Of a DNA stretch of 64,000 nucleotides, positions 41,277 through 48,825 are shown piece after piece. The translations under genes were made by a program, and so were the position numbers. The notes under the pieces were generated by a model. That model made no database searches and was not told the origin of the DNA. It saw only the letters and a program-made list of their open reading frames with translations. The stretch spans positions 496,001-560,000 of the forward strand of contig NZ_JALDAX010000005.1 in the NCBI RefSeq assembly GCF_022698145.1, written 5' to 3'. The stretch is from Streptomyces spinosisporus. Its GTDB lineage: Bacteria; Actinomycetota; Actinomycetes; Streptomycetales; Streptomycetaceae. Positions within the stretch are counted from its first letter, which is position 1; the number at the start of each line of letters is the position of its first letter.

Positions 41277-41382
41277 ACAAGAGTTGGCGGAAGGTTTGCT
41301 TCCTGTCCCAGTCCGCCTCCGCTCCCCTCGCACAACCCCCCACCGCACCGTCCCGCCCGCGCCGCCCGAAGGGGGAACCACC

Positions 41383-41571
41383 GTGCCTGCTCTCGCCCTC
41401 CTCTCCGCAGTCTTCGTCTTCGGCTTCGAGCAGATCGTCAGCTGGAAGTACGGCACCACCGGCATCATCGGCCTGCTGCTGCTCGCCGTAGGCATCAAGG
41501 CCAAGAACCCGGCGGTCAGCTCCATGGGGGCCGTAGTGCTCGCCCTGCTGGTCGCGGGGCCCGCTCTATGA
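41383..41571 (+). CDS. Small membrane protein paired with DevA
   Basis: A 62-residue protein with hydrophobic segments LALLSAVFVFGF, GIIGLLLLAVGI and GAVVLALLVAG and the shared motif FEQIVSWKYGTTGIIG. About half of its residues match the 42713 product. The GTG at 41383 follows GGGGGAACCACC; the frame extends upstream through the operator but without a ribosome site. It is divergent from devA with the GAGTTGG palindrome between, so it is probably a DevA target. Function unknown; there is no signal peptide or cysteine, and the charged loop (SWKYG) is the most conserved feature. Confidence 0.8.
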   Translation: MPALALLSAVFVFGFEQIVSWKYGTTGIIGLLLLAVGIKAKNPAVSSMGAVVLALLVAGPAL

Positions 41572-41616
41572 GCAGGGAAACGGCCTGGTCAGTCACTGTG
41601 GGAGACCGGGAGACCG

Positions 41617-42534
41617 TCAGCTCGTGAGCACCAGCTCCGAACTGATCGTCTCCCACAGTGCGTTGAACCACAGGTGCGACTGCTCCACGAACGTGGTGTC
41701 CCGCAGCCCGGCACCCTGCGCGAAGGCGAACAGCATCGACTGGGTGCCCTCCGCGTCGTACATCTCCAGCGGCTCGTGGTCGACCTCCTCCTCGCGTCGC
41801 GTGAGGGTGTAGTACGCGAAGAGCGCCTCCATGCCGTTGAGCAGGTAGAGCTTCACGGGGGGTGTGAAGGGCAGTGCGCGGAAGGCGACGTTCACCTCGA
41901 TGCCGTGCGTGGCCCGCAAAGCCAGCAGGTTGTGCCTGAGCACCTGGCCCTGGGCGTTGCGCTGGGCCAGCCAGCGGCGCTGCAGCCGGCCGTCCGCGGT
42001 CAGGTCCACCGGCGTCGGGAACGCGAGGTCGATGTCCCGGCTGGGCAGCAGGACCCGCACGTCGACCTTGGCCGGTTTTAGTCGCCCCTCGTGGATCCGG
42101 CGCAGCGGTTCCCCGATGGCGAGGGTGAGCGAGACCGAGGTCAGACACAGGGCGTCTATCTCGACGTGCGTGGCCGCGAAGGCGTCCTCTATGCGCGGCG
42201 CCAGGGCCACCATCGTCGGCAGCGGCGGAGCCCCGGGACCGGCCAGCGCCTTGCCGAGGCCCAGGTCAGGGGCGACGGTCGCGGGACTGCCCTTGGATAC
42301 GTTGGTCAGCAGGTGTTCCGACTGCAGAATGCGCAGCGCCTGGCGGACGGCGCCGCGCTCGACGCCGAACTCGTCGGCCAGGGTGGCCTGCGTGGGCATG
42401 CGTTGCCCCGGTCGCAGCTCGCCGGACCTGATACGCGCGCGCAGCTCGTCGGCCACGTCCTGGTGTGACGCCAGTGACGTCCGTGGCCGCTGTGACCTCT
42501 TCCGTCCATTGACGGAGGCGTGTTTCGGGTCCAC
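41617..42534 (-). CDS. devE: Developmental GntR-family regulator DevE (DevA paralogue)
   Basis: A 305-residue regulator very similar to DevA: winged helix MPTQATLADEFGVERGAVRQALRILQSEHLLTNVSKG, then LAIGEPLRRIHEGRLKPAKVDVRVLLPSRDI, VKLYLLNGMEALFAYY and SHLWFNALWETI. It has a longer linker after the wing. S. coelicolor encodes a DevA paralogue, DevE, two genes from devA; the spacing here is the same. The GTG at 42532-42534 is preceded by TAGTGT and 6 nt, the same leaderless layout as devA, with GAAGTTG directly upstream of the -10. Divergent from its own small membrane gene. Confidence 0.82.
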   Translation of the reverse strand: MDPKHASVNGRKRSQRPRTSLASHQDVADELRARIRSGELRPGQRMPTQATLADEFGVERGAVRQALRILQSEHLLTNVSKGSPATVAPDLGLGKALAGPGAPPLPTMVALAPRIEDAFAATHVEIDALCLTSVSLTLAIGEPLRRIHEGRLKPAKVDVRVLLPSRDIDLAFPTPVDLTADGRLQRRWLAQRNAQGQVLRHNLLALRATHGIEVNVAFRALPFTPPVKLYLLNGMEALFAYYTLTRREEEVDHEPLEMYDAEGTQSMLFAFAQGAGLRDTTFVEQSHLWFNALWETISSELVLTS

Positions 42535-42619
42535 GACCAAACACTACAACTTCCCGCCATCTTTGGGCAGTTCTCGGGAAGGTGGTTATAAGCCTCTTCC
42601 AAGAGGAGATAAGTACAGT

Positions 42620-42638
42620 GAAGTTGGTCACCAACTTC
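42620..42638. promoter_or_regulatory. 19-bp palindrome GAAGTTGGT-C-ACCAACTTC upstream of the small membrane gene
   Basis: Perfect 9-bp arms around one base, overlapping by one base the end of a possible -10 (TACAGT, 42615-42620). AACTTC half-sites recur at 42652 and at 42548-42553 next to the devE -10. Most likely the DevE operator; each arm has one more A than the DevA site. Confidence 0.72.
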
Positions 42639-42712
42639 AGCAACATGGTCAAACTTCAGGATGGTTGGCCGCAACCACGGGTCCGCCTCCCCGTCCCGAA
42701 GGAGGGACCGCC

Positions 42713-42898
42713 ATGCCGCTCATCGCCCTCGTTGTCGCCGCCCTCGCCATCGGATTCGAGCAGCTCGTCCAGTGGAAGTACGGACCTCTCGGCATCATCG
42801 CCTTCGTCGCGCTCACCGTGGGACTCAAGGCCAGGAACACCGCGATCAGCGGCTTCGGCGCGGTCATCCTCGTCATGCTGCTCGCCCAGTCCGGCTGA
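42713..42898 (+). CDS. Small membrane protein paired with DevE
   Basis: A 61-residue protein with hydrophobic segments LIALVVAALAIGF, GIIAFVALTVGL and GAVILVMLLAQ and the shared FEQLVQWKYGPLGIIA and VGLKARN motifs. The ATG at 42713 follows AGGAGGGA. The leader between palindrome and start resembles that of the 41383 gene (both contain GTCCGCCTCC), so gene, leader and operator were duplicated together with the regulator. A strong terminator follows 30 nt after the stop. Function unknown. Confidence 0.82.
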   Translation: MPLIALVVAALAIGFEQLVQWKYGPLGIIAFVALTVGLKARNTAISGFGAVILVMLLAQSG

Positions 42899-42928
42899 GC
42901 CAGAGCCGCTCGCCGGCCCAGGATCCGG

Positions 42929-42971
42929 CTGGCCGGGCTCCCTTCCGGAGGGGAGCCGGGAGCCCGGCCAG
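42929..42971 (+). terminator. Strong terminator after the DevE-linked small membrane gene
   Basis: Perfect 14-bp arms (CTGGCCGGGCTCCC, 42929-42942, with 42958-42971) around a 15-nt loop, 30 nt after the stop codon. Confidence 0.85.
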
Positions 42972-43001
42972 TCAGCACCAGCACAGCCACAACCGAACAC
43001 C

Positions 43002-43037
43002 GACAACTGAACAGAGAAAGACAACTGAACAGAGAAA
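43002..43037. repeat. Two perfect tandem copies of an 18-bp A-rich unit, with degenerate copies around
   Basis: GACAACTGAACAGAGAAA at 43002-43019 is repeated at 43020-43037. Degenerate ACAACTGAA-containing copies flank it from about 42988 to 43105. The low GC contrasts with both neighbours. The spacer lies between the small membrane gene terminator and the convergent acetyltransferase stop; no gene is seen in 42972-43158. Confidence 0.85.
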
Positions 43038-43158
43038 TCTGAACAGCGACAACTGAAGAGCTCCATCGGCACAGTCACAACTGAACAGCACAGCCACAAC
43101 TCAATACGCACCACAGCACAGCTACGGATGACCCATCAGCCGTCTAGCGAGAGGAGCC

Positions 43159-44415
43159 TCAGAACATGTCCGGGCACCAAGGCCGCCTGGACGTACGCAG
43201 CAGGGCGTCGGCCGACAGGGCGGCGCCCGCTCGTTCTTCCTGGACCCGGCCGAGCGCCGCCAGCCGCACGACCGACTCGTCGCCCAGCCACAGCCGCGCC
43301 AAGTCGGCGACGTCGAGGGTGAGTTCGGCGGACTCGGTGGTCGGCGTGCAGGACGCGCCCTGCGCCGACGTCTCCAGCCGGAAGCGGCCGCCCGTCAGTC
43401 CGGCCCGGTCGGCGACCTCGAGGACCAGGGAGCCCGTCCCCTCGTACGTCCGCGACTCCAGCGCGCGTACGACATCCAGGATCCGCACCCACAGCCAGTC
43501 CACGGCCGAGGTGACACGAGCGGCCCGGGCGTCCGGCAGCAGCAGCGGGAGCAGGTCGTCGGGGGCCCGCGAGCCGCTCTTGATCCCGGTGACCCAGTCG
43601 ATGGAGCAGAGGAAGCTCCACAGGGCGCGCTCGGCGGCCGGCGTCGCGGCGATCAGGTCCCGTACGGTCGCCGTGTCCTGCGGCTGCTTGGCGTCGCCCC
43701 ACTTGTCGTCGACCTCGTAGACGACCAGGCCCTCGACCTCGCCGTCCGCCCCGCGGTAGAGGGCGTAGAACGGCTCCTTCCACTTCGGTTCGACCCGTAC
43801 GGCGCCCGTGTTCAGCCGCCACCACCAGTCGTCGCGGTCGATCACGCCGGGGATGAGACGGCGGACGCGCTCGTGCAGTTCGGGTCCGAACTTGCGTACG
43901 TCCTCGGCGTCCACGATGTCGATACGGCCGCCGTCGCCCGGACCGGACCAGCGGGGGTCCAGGCCCGCGCGCGGGATGTCGACGGTCCACTCGACGCTTT
44001 GGGTCGCGGGGCCGAAGCCGTAGCGGCCGTAGATCGGGTACTCGGCGGCGATCAGCGTGGCCACGGTGTCGCCGCGCTCCTTGGCGGCCGCGAGATCCTG
44101 GTTCATCATCCGGGTCAGCAGGCCGCGGCGGCGGTGGGTCGCGGTGACCGTGACGCTGGATATGGCGTCGGCGGAGATGAGACCGCCGCCGACCGCGGTG
44201 ACCTCCTGGTCGAACGAACGGAAGGTCGCCACGCAGCGGTCCCCGTCGAACGCCCCGAGATAGCGGCAGACCTCGAAGCGTTCGCTCCGGGCGGCGAGTT
44301 CCTCCTCGCTGATGACCGGGTTCTGCAGGAACCCGGTCTTCACGGCGCGGAGCCACTCGGGGTGCTCGGCCTGGGTGATCGGTCGGATGTCGATGTCGAA
44401 GCGCGCGCTGGTCAT
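43159..44415 (-). CDS. Eis-like GNAT family N-acetyltransferase
   Basis: A 418-residue protein with the three-part Eis architecture: an N-terminal GNAT domain with the acetyl-CoA loop [17 protein letters not shown] (about 90-106), a second degenerate GNAT-like region, and a C-terminal SCP2-like domain (about 310-400). The YGRYGF segment supplies the likely general-acid Tyr, and the protein ends in Phe, whose terminal carboxylate is the base in Eis. Mycobacterial Eis acetylates aminoglycosides and protein lysines; the natural substrate here is unknown. The ATG at 44415 gives full family length. Confidence 0.9.
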   Translation of the reverse strand: MTSARFDIDIRPITQAEHPEWLRAVKTGFLQNPVISEEELAARSERFEVCRYLGAFDGDRCVATFRSFDQEVTAVGGGLISADAISSVTVTATHRRRGLLTRMMNQDLAAAKERGDTVATLIAAEYPIYGRYGFGPATQSVEWTVDIPRAGLDPRWSGPGDGGRIDIVDAEDVRKFGPELHERVRRLIPGVIDRDDWWWRLNTGAVRVEPKWKEPFYALYRGADGEVEGLVVYEVDDKWGDAKQPQDTATVRDLIAATPAAERALWSFLCSIDWVTGIKSGSRAPDDLLPLLLPDARAARVTSAVDWLWVRILDVVRALESRTYEGTGSLVLEVADRAGLTGGRFRLETSAQGASCTPTTESAELTLDVADLARLWLGDESVVRLAALGRVQEERAGAALSADALLRTSRRPWCPDMF

Positions 44416-44548
44416 GGGATCACGGTAGGTCTACGCGGGTGGGGTGTCGCCCGGATTTCCCGCGCCCCCGCCCACGCCCCGCCCGCGCCCCGCGCGCCCC
44501 CCTCACCGACATCCAGCTGACCTGCCCTGACCGGGCGGCCGCCCTCCG

Positions 44549-45169
44549 TCACGTCAGCAGGTCGTCGACCTGCGCCTCCCCTTCGCGGTACCGGCGGGCG
44601 ATCTCCGCGCTGCAGTCGTCCGCCGTGCGCTGCAGGTGGTGGCGCCGCTGGGAGACCTGCTGTTCGTAGCGGACGAGGCGGGCCATCGCCGTGGTCAGTT
44701 CCAGGTCGGTGCGGGCGGCGAGGTCCGAGAGCTCGACCTCGGCGAGCATGTCGGCGGCCAGGCGGCGGTATTCCTCGCTGTGCGGGGTGCCCAGGGTGAC
44801 ATGGCGGGCGGAGGAGCGCTGGCGGGCCGGCGCGTCCGTGAGGATCTCGGGGAGGCGGTCGACCACCGAGCCCGCGCCCGCCGGTGACCGGCGTGCCTGC
44901 TCCGCCCGCAGGATGTCGATACGGCCCTGCAGCAGCCGCCGTACATAGCTGAGATCGGCCTCGTCGCGCTGGGCGTCCCGGCGCAGGGTGCGCAGCTCGG
45001 GCAGGCTCAGCGTGGTCAGGTCGTGCTCGGGCAAAGCCGCGGGCAGCTGTGGGCCCGGACTGTCCGCCGGGCTGTCGGTGCGTTGCACGGGCGGCCGCAC
45101 GGCCATCCGCTCCCCCGTTCTGATCAACGAGAAAACCCCGGGCTGCTGCCCGGTACTCGGTGTGCTCAT
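44549..45169 (-). CDS. rsiG: Anti-sigma factor RsiG (c-di-GMP-dependent partner of WhiG)
   Basis: A 206-residue protein with a disordered N-terminus and an antiparallel coiled coil. Both copies of the c-di-GMP signature E(X)3S(X)2R(X)3Q(X)3D are present: E70-S74-R77-Q81-D85 in the first helix and E169-S173-R176-Q180-D184 in the second. RsiG bound to a c-di-GMP dimer sequesters the sporulation sigma factor WhiG and so delays differentiation. Generic pipelines often mislabel it as a substrate-binding protein. The ATG at 45169 follows GAGGCAC. It stands alone between the acetyltransferase and the divergent dtd gene; whiG is not in the window. Confidence 0.95.
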   Translation of the reverse strand: MSTPSTGQQPGVFSLIRTGERMAVRPPVQRTDSPADSPGPQLPAALPEHDLTTLSLPELRTLRRDAQRDEADLSYVRRLLQGRIDILRAEQARRSPAGAGSVVDRLPEILTDAPARQRSSARHVTLGTPHSEEYRRLAADMLAEVELSDLAARTDLELTTAMARLVRYEQQVSQRRHHLQRTADDCSAEIARRYREGEAQVDDLLT

Positions 45170-45326
45170 GTGCCTCTACCGTCCCCTCGACCGGCGTGTG
45201 GAAGCATCGTGCCACCCCAAGTGGCCGCTATGTGACCGAGTGCCCCCGATCGGCCCCAGATGGGGGGTTAAGGAGCAAAAAGAATGCCGGTGTGGTCTCC
45301 CTCGAACGGACCGGCATGATGGTCGT

Positions 45327-45752
45327 ATGCGTGCAGTGGTGCAGAGGGTGGACGGCGCGAGCGTCGTCGTGGACGGCGAGACGGTCGGCGAGATCACCGG
45401 AGAGGGACTGTGCGTCCTGGTCGGGGTGACGCACGAGGACACCAAGGAGAAGGCGGCCCAACTGGCCCGCAAACTCTGGTCGATCCGCATGCTGCAGGAC
45501 GAGAGGTCGTGCAGCGACATCGACGCCCCGCTGCTCGTCATCAGCCAGTTCACGCTCTACGGCGACGCCCGCAAGGGCCGCCGGCCCACCTGGAACGCGG
45601 CCGCCCCGGGCGATGTCGCCGAGCCCCTCGTCGAGGAGGTCGTGGCGCAGCTGCGGGCGCTGGGCGCGACCGTGGCGACGGGCCGGTTCGGCGCGCAGAT
45701 GCGCGTCTCGCTGACGAACGACGGCCCGTTCACGGTGCTCCTGGAGATGTAG
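45327..45752 (+). CDS. dtd: D-aminoacyl-tRNA deacylase
   Basis: A 141-residue enzyme of standard Dtd length that hydrolyses D-aminoacyl-tRNA (and Gly-tRNA-Ala) for translation quality control. The N-terminus [17 protein letters not shown], the [15 protein letters not shown] motif and the C-terminal [16 protein letters not shown] (Gly-cisPro-type pocket region NDGPFT) are diagnostic. The ATG at 45327 gives the canonical N-terminus; CATGAT lies 6 nt upstream and there is no Shine-Dalgarno, so it may be leaderless. Convergent with ygfZ. Confidence 0.96.
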   Translation: MRAVVQRVDGASVVVDGETVGEITGEGLCVLVGVTHEDTKEKAAQLARKLWSIRMLQDERSCSDIDAPLLVISQFTLYGDARKGRRPTWNAAAPGDVAEPLVEEVVAQLRALGATVATGRFGAQMRVSLTNDGPFTVLLEM

Positions 45753-45770
45753 CGGGCGCAGAAGCCGGGG

Positions 45771-46736
45771 CTACGGCTCCACGACCGCTTCCTGCGCCGC
45801 CGCCGTCTCCCCGGCCAGCAGCCGCGCGTCGACCGGTACGTTCCGCTTCACCAGGGCCAGCGCGACCGGACCCAGCTCGTGGTGGCGTACGGACGTCGTG
45901 ATGAAGCCGATCTTGCGGCCGTCGGGCTCGTCGTCGGCGAGGCGGATCTCGGTGCCGGGCGCGGGCAGATGGACCTCGCTGCCGTCCAGGTGCAGAAAGA
46001 CCAGGCGGCGGGGCGGCTTGCCCAGGTTCTGGACGCGGGCGACCGTCTCCTGGCCGCGGTAGCAGCCCTTCTGCAGATGGACCGCGCTGCCGATCCAGCC
46101 CAGCTCGTGCGGGATGGTGCGGTGGTCGGTCTCGAAGCCGAGGCGCGGGCGGTGCTGCTCGACGCGCAGCGCCTCGTGCGCCAGGATCCCGGCCGGCGGC
46201 CCGGCCTTCTCGGCGTAGGACTCCAGGTCGGCGCGCGGCAGGAAGAGATCGCGGCCGTACGGCGTCTCCCGTACGGCGATCCCGTCCGGGACCTCGGCGA
46301 TCGAACCGGCGGGCAGGTGCACCACCGCGAACTCGGCGGTGCGGTCGGCGACTTCGACGCGGTAGAAGAACTTCATCGACTCCAGGTACGCGATGAGCGC
46401 GTCCTGGGTGCCGGGTTCGACATGGGCCCAGACCGTCTCGCCGTCGTCGACCAGGTAGAGCGCGTGCTCGATGTGGCCGTGCGCGGAGAGGATCAGCGCC
46501 TCGGTGGCCTGGCCGGCCGGCAGATCGCTGACGTGCTGGGTGAGCAGCAGGTGCAGCCAGCTCAGCCGGTCCTCGCCGGTCACGGTGACGACGCCCCGGT
46601 GGGAGAGGTCGACGAAGCCGGTGCCGTCGGCGAGGGCGCGCTGCTCACGGAACAGATCGCCGTAGTGGGCGGCTACGCCTTCGTCCACGCCCTCGGCGGG
46701 GACGGCGCCGGGATGGGACAGCAGGGGGCTCTTCAT
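45771..46736 (-). CDS. ygfZ: Folate-binding protein YgfZ (Fe-S cluster maintenance)
   Basis: A 321-residue GcvT-like protein. The conserved motif KGCYRGQETVAR (about 215-226), containing the functional Cys, and GEDRLSWLHLLLTQ near residue 55 identify the YgfZ/IBA57 family, which uses tetrahydrofolate to support repair or assembly of certain Fe-S clusters. The ATG at 46734-46736 and a GTG two codons upstream are both possible starts. It follows nur by 10 nt on the same strand (nur stop at 46747), so they are probably co-transcribed. Confidence 0.92.
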   Translation of the reverse strand: MKSPLLSHPGAVPAEGVDEGVAAHYGDLFREQRALADGTGFVDLSHRGVVTVTGEDRLSWLHLLLTQHVSDLPAGQATEALILSAHGHIEHALYLVDDGETVWAHVEPGTQDALIAYLESMKFFYRVEVADRTAEFAVVHLPAGSIAEVPDGIAVRETPYGRDLFLPRADLESYAEKAGPPAGILAHEALRVEQHRPRLGFETDHRTIPHELGWIGSAVHLQKGCYRGQETVARVQNLGKPPRRLVFLHLDGSEVHLPAPGTEIRLADDEPDGRKIGFITTSVRHHELGPVALALVKRNVPVDARLLAGETAAAQEAVVEP

Positions 46737-46746
46737 GGGCACAAGC

Positions 46747-47184
46747 CTACGACTCGGTAGTTGAACCCTGCAGGGAACAGTCCCGGCACCTGCCGAAGAT
46801 CGCGAAGTGCTTCATGTCCGTCTCGAAGCCGAACTCCCGGCGCAGCTTCGCGGTGAACTCCGCGGCCACCGACACATCGGCCTCGATCACGTTCTGGCAG
46901 TCCCTGCAGACCAGGTGGATGTGGTGGTGGCGGTCCGCGAGGTGGTACGTCGGCGCGCCGTGGCCCAGGTGGGCGTGGCTGACCAGGTCGAGCTCCTCCA
47001 GGAGCTCCAGGGTGCGGTACACGGTGGAAATGTTGACCCCCGACGCCGTCTTCCTCACTTCCACGAGGATGTCGTCGGGGGTCGCGTGCTCAAGGGTGTC
47101 CACGGCTTCGAGGACAAGCTGACGCTGCGGCGTCAGCCGGTAGCCGCGCTGCCTGAGGTCGCTCTTCCAGTCGGTGCTCACCAC
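46747..47184 (-). CDS. nur: Nickel-responsive Fur-family regulator Nur
   Basis: A 145-residue Fur-type regulator. The winged helix (about 10-80; YRLTPQRQLVLEAVDTLEHATPDDI and NISTVYRTLELLEELDLV) is followed by a dimerisation domain with the His cluster YHLADRHHHIHLVC and two CRDC pairs. Sequence and position (between ygfZ and the nitrobindin-like gene) match S. coelicolor Nur, which represses nickel uptake and the Fe superoxide dismutase gene when Ni is bound. Other Streptomyces Fur proteins (Zur, FurA, CatR) are encoded elsewhere. The GTG or ATG start near 47184 gives the canonical N-terminus. Confidence 0.88.
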   Translation of the reverse strand: MVSTDWKSDLRQRGYRLTPQRQLVLEAVDTLEHATPDDILVEVRKTASGVNISTVYRTLELLEELDLVSHAHLGHGAPTYHLADRHHHIHLVCRDCQNVIEADVSVAAEFTAKLRREFGFETDMKHFAIFGRCRDCSLQGSTTES

Positions 47185-47240
47185 ACCGACGAGTCTAGAG
47201 CCACTTGAAGAAGGCGCTCCGGGCTACGCGAGGAACCCGG

Positions 47241-47816
47241 TCACTTGAAGAAGGCGATCCCGTCGTCGGGCATGTCGTCGGGGAGGGCCTTGGCCCAGCG
47301 CTCGACGTCCTCGGGGGTGACGACCTTCTTCAGGTGCGCCGACATGTAGGGGCGCAGCTCGACCTCGGGGGTCTGCTTCTCGCCGACCCACATCAGGTCG
47401 CTCTTGACGTAGCCGTACAGACGCTTGCCGCCAGTGTACGGGGCGGAGGCGGCCGTGCGGGCCACCGCGTCCGTGACCAGGTCGATCTGGGGCTTCTGGT
47501 GGGCCAGTTCGCCGTACCAGATCTCGATGACGCCGTCGTCGCGGGTCATCGTCACCTCGACCTTGCGGTCGGCGTCGATGCGCCAGAAGCCGGACTCGGA
47601 CTCCAGGGGCCGCACCTTGTTGCCGTCGCCGTCCAGGACCCAGGTGTGGGAGTGGTACTCCAGGAAGTCCCGGCCGTCGTGGGAGAAGGTGACCTCCTGC
47701 CCGAAGTTGCACTTCTCGGCGCCGGGGAAGTCGTGCACGCCGGCGCCGGCCCAGCTGCCGAGCAGGAAGGCGAGCGGGACGAGGTCCTTGTGGAGGTCGG
47801 ACGGGATCTCGATCAT
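47241..47816 (-). CDS. Nitrobindin-like heme-binding beta-barrel protein (FABP/DUF1794)
   Basis: A 191-residue protein with the family opening LAFLLGSWAGAGVHDFP and barrel strands VTFSHDGRDFLEYHSHTW and SESGFWRI. A C-terminal YMSAHLKKV segment carries the His expected to ligate heme. Nitrobindins bind ferric heme in a 10-stranded barrel and react with NO or peroxynitrite. Cytoplasmic. Start at ATG 47816. It sits 57 nt upstream of nur on the same strand, and a tiny membrane peptide gene lies just upstream of it. Confidence 0.88.
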   Translation of the reverse strand: MIEIPSDLHKDLVPLAFLLGSWAGAGVHDFPGAEKCNFGQEVTFSHDGRDFLEYHSHTWVLDGDGNKVRPLESESGFWRIDADRKVEVTMTRDDGVIEIWYGELAHQKPQIDLVTDAVARTAASAPYTGGKRLYGYVKSDLMWVGEKQTPEVELRPYMSAHLKKVVTPEDVERWAKALPDDMPDDGIAFFK

Positions 47817-47841
47817 GGGGTCGGCAGTTCCTTGATGGGGG

Positions 47842-47943
47842 TCAGCGCTGGCCCTGGTACAGCTTCTTCACGGTCAGACCGGCGAAGGCGAGGACGCCGA
47901 CGCAGACCAGGACCAGCAGGGCTTCGAAGAATGCCTCAAGCAC
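47842..47943 (-). CDS. 33-residue single-pass membrane peptide
   Basis: A short frame with GTG start and an excellent GAGGAGC site 5 nt upstream encodes a hydrophobic helix (FFEALLVLVCVGVLAFAGLTV) followed by a basic KKLYQGQR tail, so N-out/C-in topology is likely. It is 25 nt upstream of the nitrobindin-like gene on the same strand. Function unknown. Support is the strong ribosome site, the clean transmembrane profile and the lack of any other gene in the spacer. Confidence 0.7.
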   Translation of the reverse strand: MLEAFFEALLVLVCVGVLAFAGLTVKKLYQGQR

Positions 47944-48042
47944 GGGGTGCTCCTCGGATGAGCGTTATGAGCGGTACACGGGCCGACCCCAGCTTACGCG
48001 GCCGGGGGCGGCCCCACGGTGCCAGGTGCGCCCGCGCAGGAG

Positions 48043-48825
48043 TCAGCCGAGCAGCTCGCTCTGCAGGGCCACCGTCTGCCGGAAGGGGACGGTCTTCGCG
48101 CCGCCCTTCCTGGACTGCACGATCACGGCGAGGACGTCACCGGCGGACAGGTAGCCCTGCCGGACCTGCTCGGCGCCGTACGGCTCGGACTCGACGTACA
48201 CGGTGCACAGCATGTCGGGGTCGTGGGCCCGGATCGGGTGGTCCACGTCGAAGACGGACGTGCCGGCGCCGCGCAGCTGCTCGCGGGGGCCGGAGGCCGG
48301 GGCCAGGTCCTTTCCGAACAGCTCGTCCGTGACGGCCGCCGTGCCGAACTGGAGCAGGTAGACGCGGGTGTGCGTGCCGTCAGGGGTGGTCCAGCCGCGG
48401 GCCGCGACATGCCGCAGACCGTTGTCGACGAAGGTCTGGTGGAGTTCGTGCCGGGCGTCCTTGTCCGCGTACTCGGCCAGGAAGCCCTCGGTCTTCAGCC
48501 AGCCGTCCCTGCCGCGCAGCTTCTTGTCCTCGACCGCGCCGCCGGGCGCGGGCAGGACGAGCTCGCGCAGGTCGGCGTAGTGGGCACCGGCCGTGTTGCG
48601 CTCGTCGAAGGGGGCCGGGCTGCCGGACGGCAGGGGCGGCTTCACGAGCGTCGGGTAGTCCCAGCGCCCGTCCGAGTGCGTCGCCAGTCCCGGTACGTCG
48701 GTCCGGTCCATCCTCGTGATGCCGTACGCCGTTCCCGCACCGACCGCGGCGAACACGACGACGGCCGCGGTCCAGCGCAGGGCGGCGCGCAGGAGGCGGC
48801 GTGGCTGTGCTGTCTGCTCGGTCAT
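48043..48825 (-). CDS. Membrane-anchored secreted protein, third gene of a three-gene operon
   Basis: A 260-residue protein with a short cytoplasmic N-terminus (RRLLRAALRW), one transmembrane helix (about 18-38) and an extracytoplasmic domain with ELHQTFVDNGLRHVAARGW and RVYLLQFGTAAVTDELF. No family recognised. The two genes upstream encode proteins with the same plan (short basic N-terminus, single helix, ~200-residue exterior), and all end with a domain segment about polar CxGYRGD/ACTG-like sequence and cell-exterior beta strands, suggesting distant duplication. The ATG at 48825 overlaps the previous stop by 4 nt. Confidence 0.78.
   Translation of the reverse strand: MTEQTAQPRRLLRAALRWTAAVVVFAAVGAGTAYGITRMDRTDVPGLATHSDGRWDYPTLVKPPLPSGSPAPFDERNTAGAHYADLRELVLPAPGGAVEDKKLRGRDGWLKTEGFLAEYADKDARHELHQTFVDNGLRHVAARGWTTPDGTHTRVYLLQFGTAAVTDELFGKDLAPASGPREQLRGAGTSVFDVDHPIRAHDPDMLCTVYVESEPYGAEQVRQGYLSAGDVLAVIVQSRKGGAKTVPFRQTVALQSELLG

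Noticed and set aside
37428-42534. KorSA/plasmid-transfer GntR module of an integrative element
   Set aside because: No integrase, excisionase, replication or FtsK-like transfer gene is present; the sensor domain matches the DevA group instead.
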